Source: Candidatus Glassiibacteriota bacterium
GTDB taxonomy: Bacteria > Gemmatimonadota > Glassbacteria > GWA2-58-10
Length of the DNA stretch: 7,017 nucleotides
NCBI GenBank assembly: GCA_016934095.1
Contig: JAFGTO010000294.1
Coordinates: forward strand, 1-7,017
Direction of reading: 5' to 3'
Part shown: positions 5,401 to 7,017 of the stretch, in pieces
Numbering within the stretch: the stretch's first letter is position 1
Layout of the letters: each line of letters begins with the position of its first letter
The notes under the pieces: generated by a model
Seen by the model: the letters and a program-made list of their open reading frames with translations, nothing else
What the model was told of the DNA's origin: nothing
Databases searched by the model: none
Made by a program: the position numbers and the translations under genes

Positions 5401-7017
5401 ACCCCCTTCGTCAGGGATATTATACCTTTGCCATCAACCCGAAAGATCCGCAGGAGGTATGGCTGGGAACCTGGGGAAAGGGCATTTACAAGTCCTATGA
5501 CGGGATGGACTTCGATGTTGGAGCCAGTGGATCAGATAGACAGATGTATGGGAAATACATCACTCAGGTAGCCATCGATCCCGATCCCCCCCATACAGTC
5601 TATGCAGCAACCGATGAAGGCGTGTTTCAAACGAATGACGGAGGAAACGACTGGGTTGAAATAAGCCAGGGCCTTGCCTCCACCGACGTGAGAGTGCTCT
5701 ACATGAATTCGAGTGGCGAGCTGTATGCCGGTACCAAGGGATACGGCATGTACAGGTGGAGAGGCGATGCCTGGGAAGCGATGGTCGGTTTCGGAAACTG
5801 GGGAGTGGTCTGGCCGATCTGGGATGACAGGCCCATGTATCAATATACCTCCCTCTTGATACATCCCGAAGATAACTCCAAGATTATCCTGGGGACTTTT
5901 CCCCAGGGCATTTACAAAAGCCTGGATGGAGGAGCCTCCTGGAGGGAAAGCAATGTCGGCTGGACCAATGACGGCGTTTTTTCTCTGATCTGCCATCCCG
6001 ACAATCCGGATATCGTTTTCGTGGGCACTTATAACGGCGTGAACAGGTCGCTGGATTTCGGCGACCACTGGGAGATGTGGGATAAAGGCTGGCCGGCCGA
6101 GCAATGGGTATTCTCGATCGACTTCGATCCAGGGAATGCCGGGATCATGTATGCCTGCTCAAAGAACGGAGAAAATGAGGGGACCGGGAGGGAAGGCTTT
6201 AAAGGCACCGTGATGAAATCCCTGAACGGAGGTGCCGACTGGTTTGAAATCGTCAATGGCCTGGATCTGGATCAGGAGTTCTACAAGATAATCGTGGACC
6301 GTTTTAACTCTGACAGGATTTACCTGGCGGCTCAGAACGATGGCGTATTTGTTAGCAACGATGGCGGCAACGGGTGGGCTGCCTGGAACGAAGGGCTGAC
6401 CAATCCTATCCCCGGAACGAACGGCAACAATGTTACGAACATGATGGCAATGTCCGCCGATCACTCAATCCTTTATTTCGGATCGTGGGGGTCGGGGGTA
6501 TTCAGACGGATGATCACCCCTGTCCTGCCGGTAAACAACCTGAGCGCAGAATCAAGACAGAATCAGGTAATCCTGAAATGGCGGTTCGACGACCTGAACA
6601 ATAACTTCAGCCACTACAACATCTATAAATCCACGGAAGAGTTCACCGGTATCGACGGGATGTCGCCGTACAGCTCGATCAACAGCCTGACTACTGCTAC
6701 ATTTCAGGATAATTACGTAGAGGCTGGAGTCAAATATTATTACGCGGTGACAACCAACGATGCTAGCGGGTATGAAAACGACCGCGTAGAAGTTCTAGGG
6801 CCGGTAGTGTTGAGCGATGATGAGCCGCCTGTCGGGCCGGGAAAAAACTGCGATTTTTCCGGAGATGGGACAATAGCTATAAGCGATGTAATCACTTTCC
6901 TGCTCCTGGCCAGGGATAACCCGGGGGACCCAAGACTTGACTGGAATGAGGATGGGAAATACACGATCGGCGATGCAATTAACCTGCTTCTGGACATAAT
7001 GCACGGCAACTGCCCGC
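2409..7017 (+). CDS. Giant secreted Asp-box (BNR) multi-propeller protein with FnIII and dockerin, 3' end beyond window
   Basis: One frame stays open for 1536 codons to the window edge. The ATG at 2409 follows an in-frame TAA (2385-2387) and begins a signal peptide: MHTCRN, hydrophobic FLIVLLSLLTA (7-17), and a likely cut after SPA (20-22). No lipobox is seen, so it should be fully exported. Residues about 33-1370 are a long array of beta-propeller blades carrying 24 recognisable Asp-box motifs (SxDxGxxW) plus three degenerate ones. An FnIII-like domain follows (about 1374-1467), then an acidic, proline-containing linker and a dockerin-type pair of calcium loops (1482-1493 and 1511-1522). Asp-box propellers occur in sialidases, GH74 xyloglucanases, sortilin/VPS10 proteins and photosystem II assembly factors, so the motif does not assign an activity. 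The likely place is the cell surface or a secreted complex, binding or degrading a polymer. The ribosome binding site is weak (CGAGAG). The stop is not visible. Confidence 0.95.
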   Translation, partial: MHTCRNFLIVLLSLLTASSSPAQTRFHPYSTHAFNSPEWVQTNGPEGGYISDIAITPADPQVCFAVGPQEGVYKSTDGGESWSLIQFDNPGGHVHIIAINPQNQSEIYCAATGELQKTVDAGQSWQHILGGVESCTRYIAAMEMDPLDGNVLYICGGSHCPERAGTVYRTEDGGSTWSDLGTSLELPRKAIVETMGLAGNGKLFIGINDYEMESWRCGKVFYSDNDGQAWSEVNYGQSERRFIWSTFVNPFNRQEIWISEGPLYNDEIGQPIVYKSTDGGLNWSAVFISANFDCTQVRIIGASVDGRIYLAAGSRLLVTSDGGSTFSNIEPPLENMPSVDFRFITVHPDNPAILLLPLRTGGIARSEDGGKNWRLINKGILSTTISLLAADPVNPAVIYASSAGGNGTFRSDDYGESWTMLNPGGIVHPWADELTVDPTNPDRIWFVSDVPYIHRSDDRGNTWEVINNPYWGNNFNFCSVYACTQSSGSNIIYALNNGFGLFKRQQLEYETEWSFLRTSEIDYTYSITAHPTNPDIVFSGYSPKPFEHSAMVRRTTDGGETWNTVLEVPNSSGITSVAVDPGDPGSIYAGSIGERGEIYYSSDGGSSWTRLNEHFIMCTVWGQPQLIVDPGNPLVVYAATWLAGTWKTEDAGATWTLLEEAPLSATSLSLNPLDADQIYLSDRTAPVLWKTSDAGSSWRETADFSADRAFLLNRVLADGNNVYAATFGPGIHGGKLYKSTDSGSSWADLTGTLPRSVLDLAVNPSNRDNIFVTTHIHGAYKSTDGGANWTIMQGFPDIGAYDIEIDPVDPNILYTCGMGACTVPGWCMEPDGYTFTDPSGVYKSTDSGLTWNRILTTGNECRAIRIHPDNHEVLFAAAMDDGLQVSTDGGNSWTSCNAGLDSRILTSCAVAEDKIYVGTQGCGVYSGDINMSNWSVTWRRERSNKPVPQVYSLEIKVEPSNSFRIFVGSNPGGLYRTDDAGASFYDKNFLTPSVVVEDPLRQGYYTFAINPKDPQEVWLGTWGKGIYKSYDGMDFDVGASGSDRQMYGKYITQVAIDPDPPHTVYAATDEGVFQTNDGGNDWVEISQGLASTDVRVLYMNSSGELYAGTKGYGMYRWRGDAWEAMVGFGNWGVVWPIWDDRPMYQYTSLLIHPEDNSKIILGTFPQGIYKSLDGGASWRESNVGWTNDGVFSLICHPDNPDIVFVGTYNGVNRSLDFGDHWEMWDKGWPAEQWVFSIDFDPGNAGIMYACSKNGENEGTGREGFKGTVMKSLNGGADWFEIVNGLDLDQEFYKIIVDRFNSDRIYLAAQNDGVFVSNDGGNGWAAWNEGLTNPIPGTNGNNVTNMMAMSADHSILYFGSWGSGVFRRMITPVLPVNNLSAESRQNQVILKWRFDDLNNNFSHYNIYKSTEEFTGIDGMSPYSSINSLTTATFQDNYVEAGVKYYYAVTTNDASGYENDRVEVLGPVVLSDDEPPVGPGKNCDFSGDGTIAISDVITFLLLARDNPGDPRLDWNEDGKYTIGDAINLLLDIMHGNCP
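2631..6377 (+). repeat. Tandem Asp-box blade repeats inside the large protein
   Basis: Asp-box motifs start at residues 75, 118, 170, 223, 276, 319, 366, 411, 456, 555, 601, 648, 691, 739, 782, 844, 886, 977, 1029, 1075, 1171, 1214, 1271 and 1316. Spacing is mostly 42-57 residues, one per propeller blade. Three gaps of 91-99 residues each contain a worn-down motif (about 503-513, 926-934 and 1117-1122). Most blades also carry a turn such as HPDNP, DPVNP or NPSN followed by a hydrophobic strand, about 20-25 residues before the motif. The motif at 1029 is one residue short and the one at 1271 has Asn in place of Asp. The 15 bases TATAAATCGACAGAC occur identically at 2625 and 4617. Confidence 0.92.
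6528..6809 (+). other. FnIII-like domain of the large protein
   Basis: Residues about 1374-1467 read PVNNLSAESRQNQVILKW, then HYNIYKS, then an aromatic YYYAVTTNDASGYE strand, ending in VEVLGPVV. The Trp in strand B, the NIYKS strand and the YYYAV strand are the usual marks of a fibronectin type III fold. Such domains act as spacers or weak binders in secreted polymer-active enzymes. It links the propellers to the dockerin. Confidence 0.75.
6849..7016 (+). other. C-terminal dockerin-type domain of the large protein
   Basis: Two EF-hand-like calcium loops are seen: DFSGDGTIAISD (1482-1493) and DWNEDGKYTIGD (1511-1522). Each has acidic or Asn/Ser side chains at loop positions 1, 3, 5 and 12, followed by a hydrophobic helix (VITFLLLA and AINLLLDI). 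This duplicated arrangement is that of dockerin type I. Cys-1481 and Cys-1535 bracket the pair and could form a clasping disulfide. Dockerins normally dock to cohesin modules on a scaffold; no cohesin is seen in this window. Confidence 0.85.

Noticed and set aside
5532..6104. Minus-strand 190-residue frame opposite the large gene
   Set aside because: Covers several intact blades on the other strand; no motif or start signal of its own.
2409..7017. Tandem repeats considered as a CRISPR-like or non-coding repeat array
   Set aside because: The periodicity is at protein level (Asp-box blades in one open frame); the nucleotide units vary in length and sequence.

Overview
The window looks like chromosome from a moderately GC-rich bacterium. 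RNase PH, a bacterial-type tRNA-Gly with an encoded CCA end, sigma70-like promoter elements and a Rho-independent terminator all support this. A very large exported Asp-box/FnIII/dockerin protein is typical of environmental, often uncultivated, polymer-using lineages such as candidate phyla of the Fibrobacterota-Chlorobi-Bacteroidota group. That placement is a weak inference; nothing here fixes the taxon.

Layout. Positions 2-718 (minus strand) hold a complete rph (RNase PH). A divergent intergenic region with a 10-bp inverted repeat and a TATAAT element leads to a small single-span membrane protein on the plus strand (968-1162). A promoter at about 1243-1271 precedes tRNA-Gly(CCC) at 1359-1433, which is followed by a strong terminator (1438-1466). 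Next come about 290 bases without a convincing gene, then a 65-residue, almost wholly hydrophobic protein with a good ribosome binding site (1759-1956). At 2026-2072 there is a decayed copy of the 3' half of the same tRNA-Gly, exactly 640 bases downstream of the real one. This resembles the scar of an element that integrated in the tRNA gene.

From 2409 to the right edge runs one uninterrupted plus-strand reading frame of at least 1536 codons. It is preceded by a good promoter (TTGATA, 16 bases, TATAAT) and a leader of about 180 bases that can form hairpins. The protein has a signal peptide, about 27 Asp-box (BNR) propeller blades, a fibronectin-III-like domain and a C-terminal dockerin with two calcium loops. 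It is probably within a few residues of its stop when the window ends. Its ligand or substrate cannot be read from the sequence.

The genes do not form one operon. rph and the tRNA both belong to tRNA biology (RNase PH trims tRNA 3' ends), but their proximity may be chance. The most unusual items are the giant multi-propeller dockerin protein with its structured leader, and the tRNA half-copy that brackets a tiny membrane protein.
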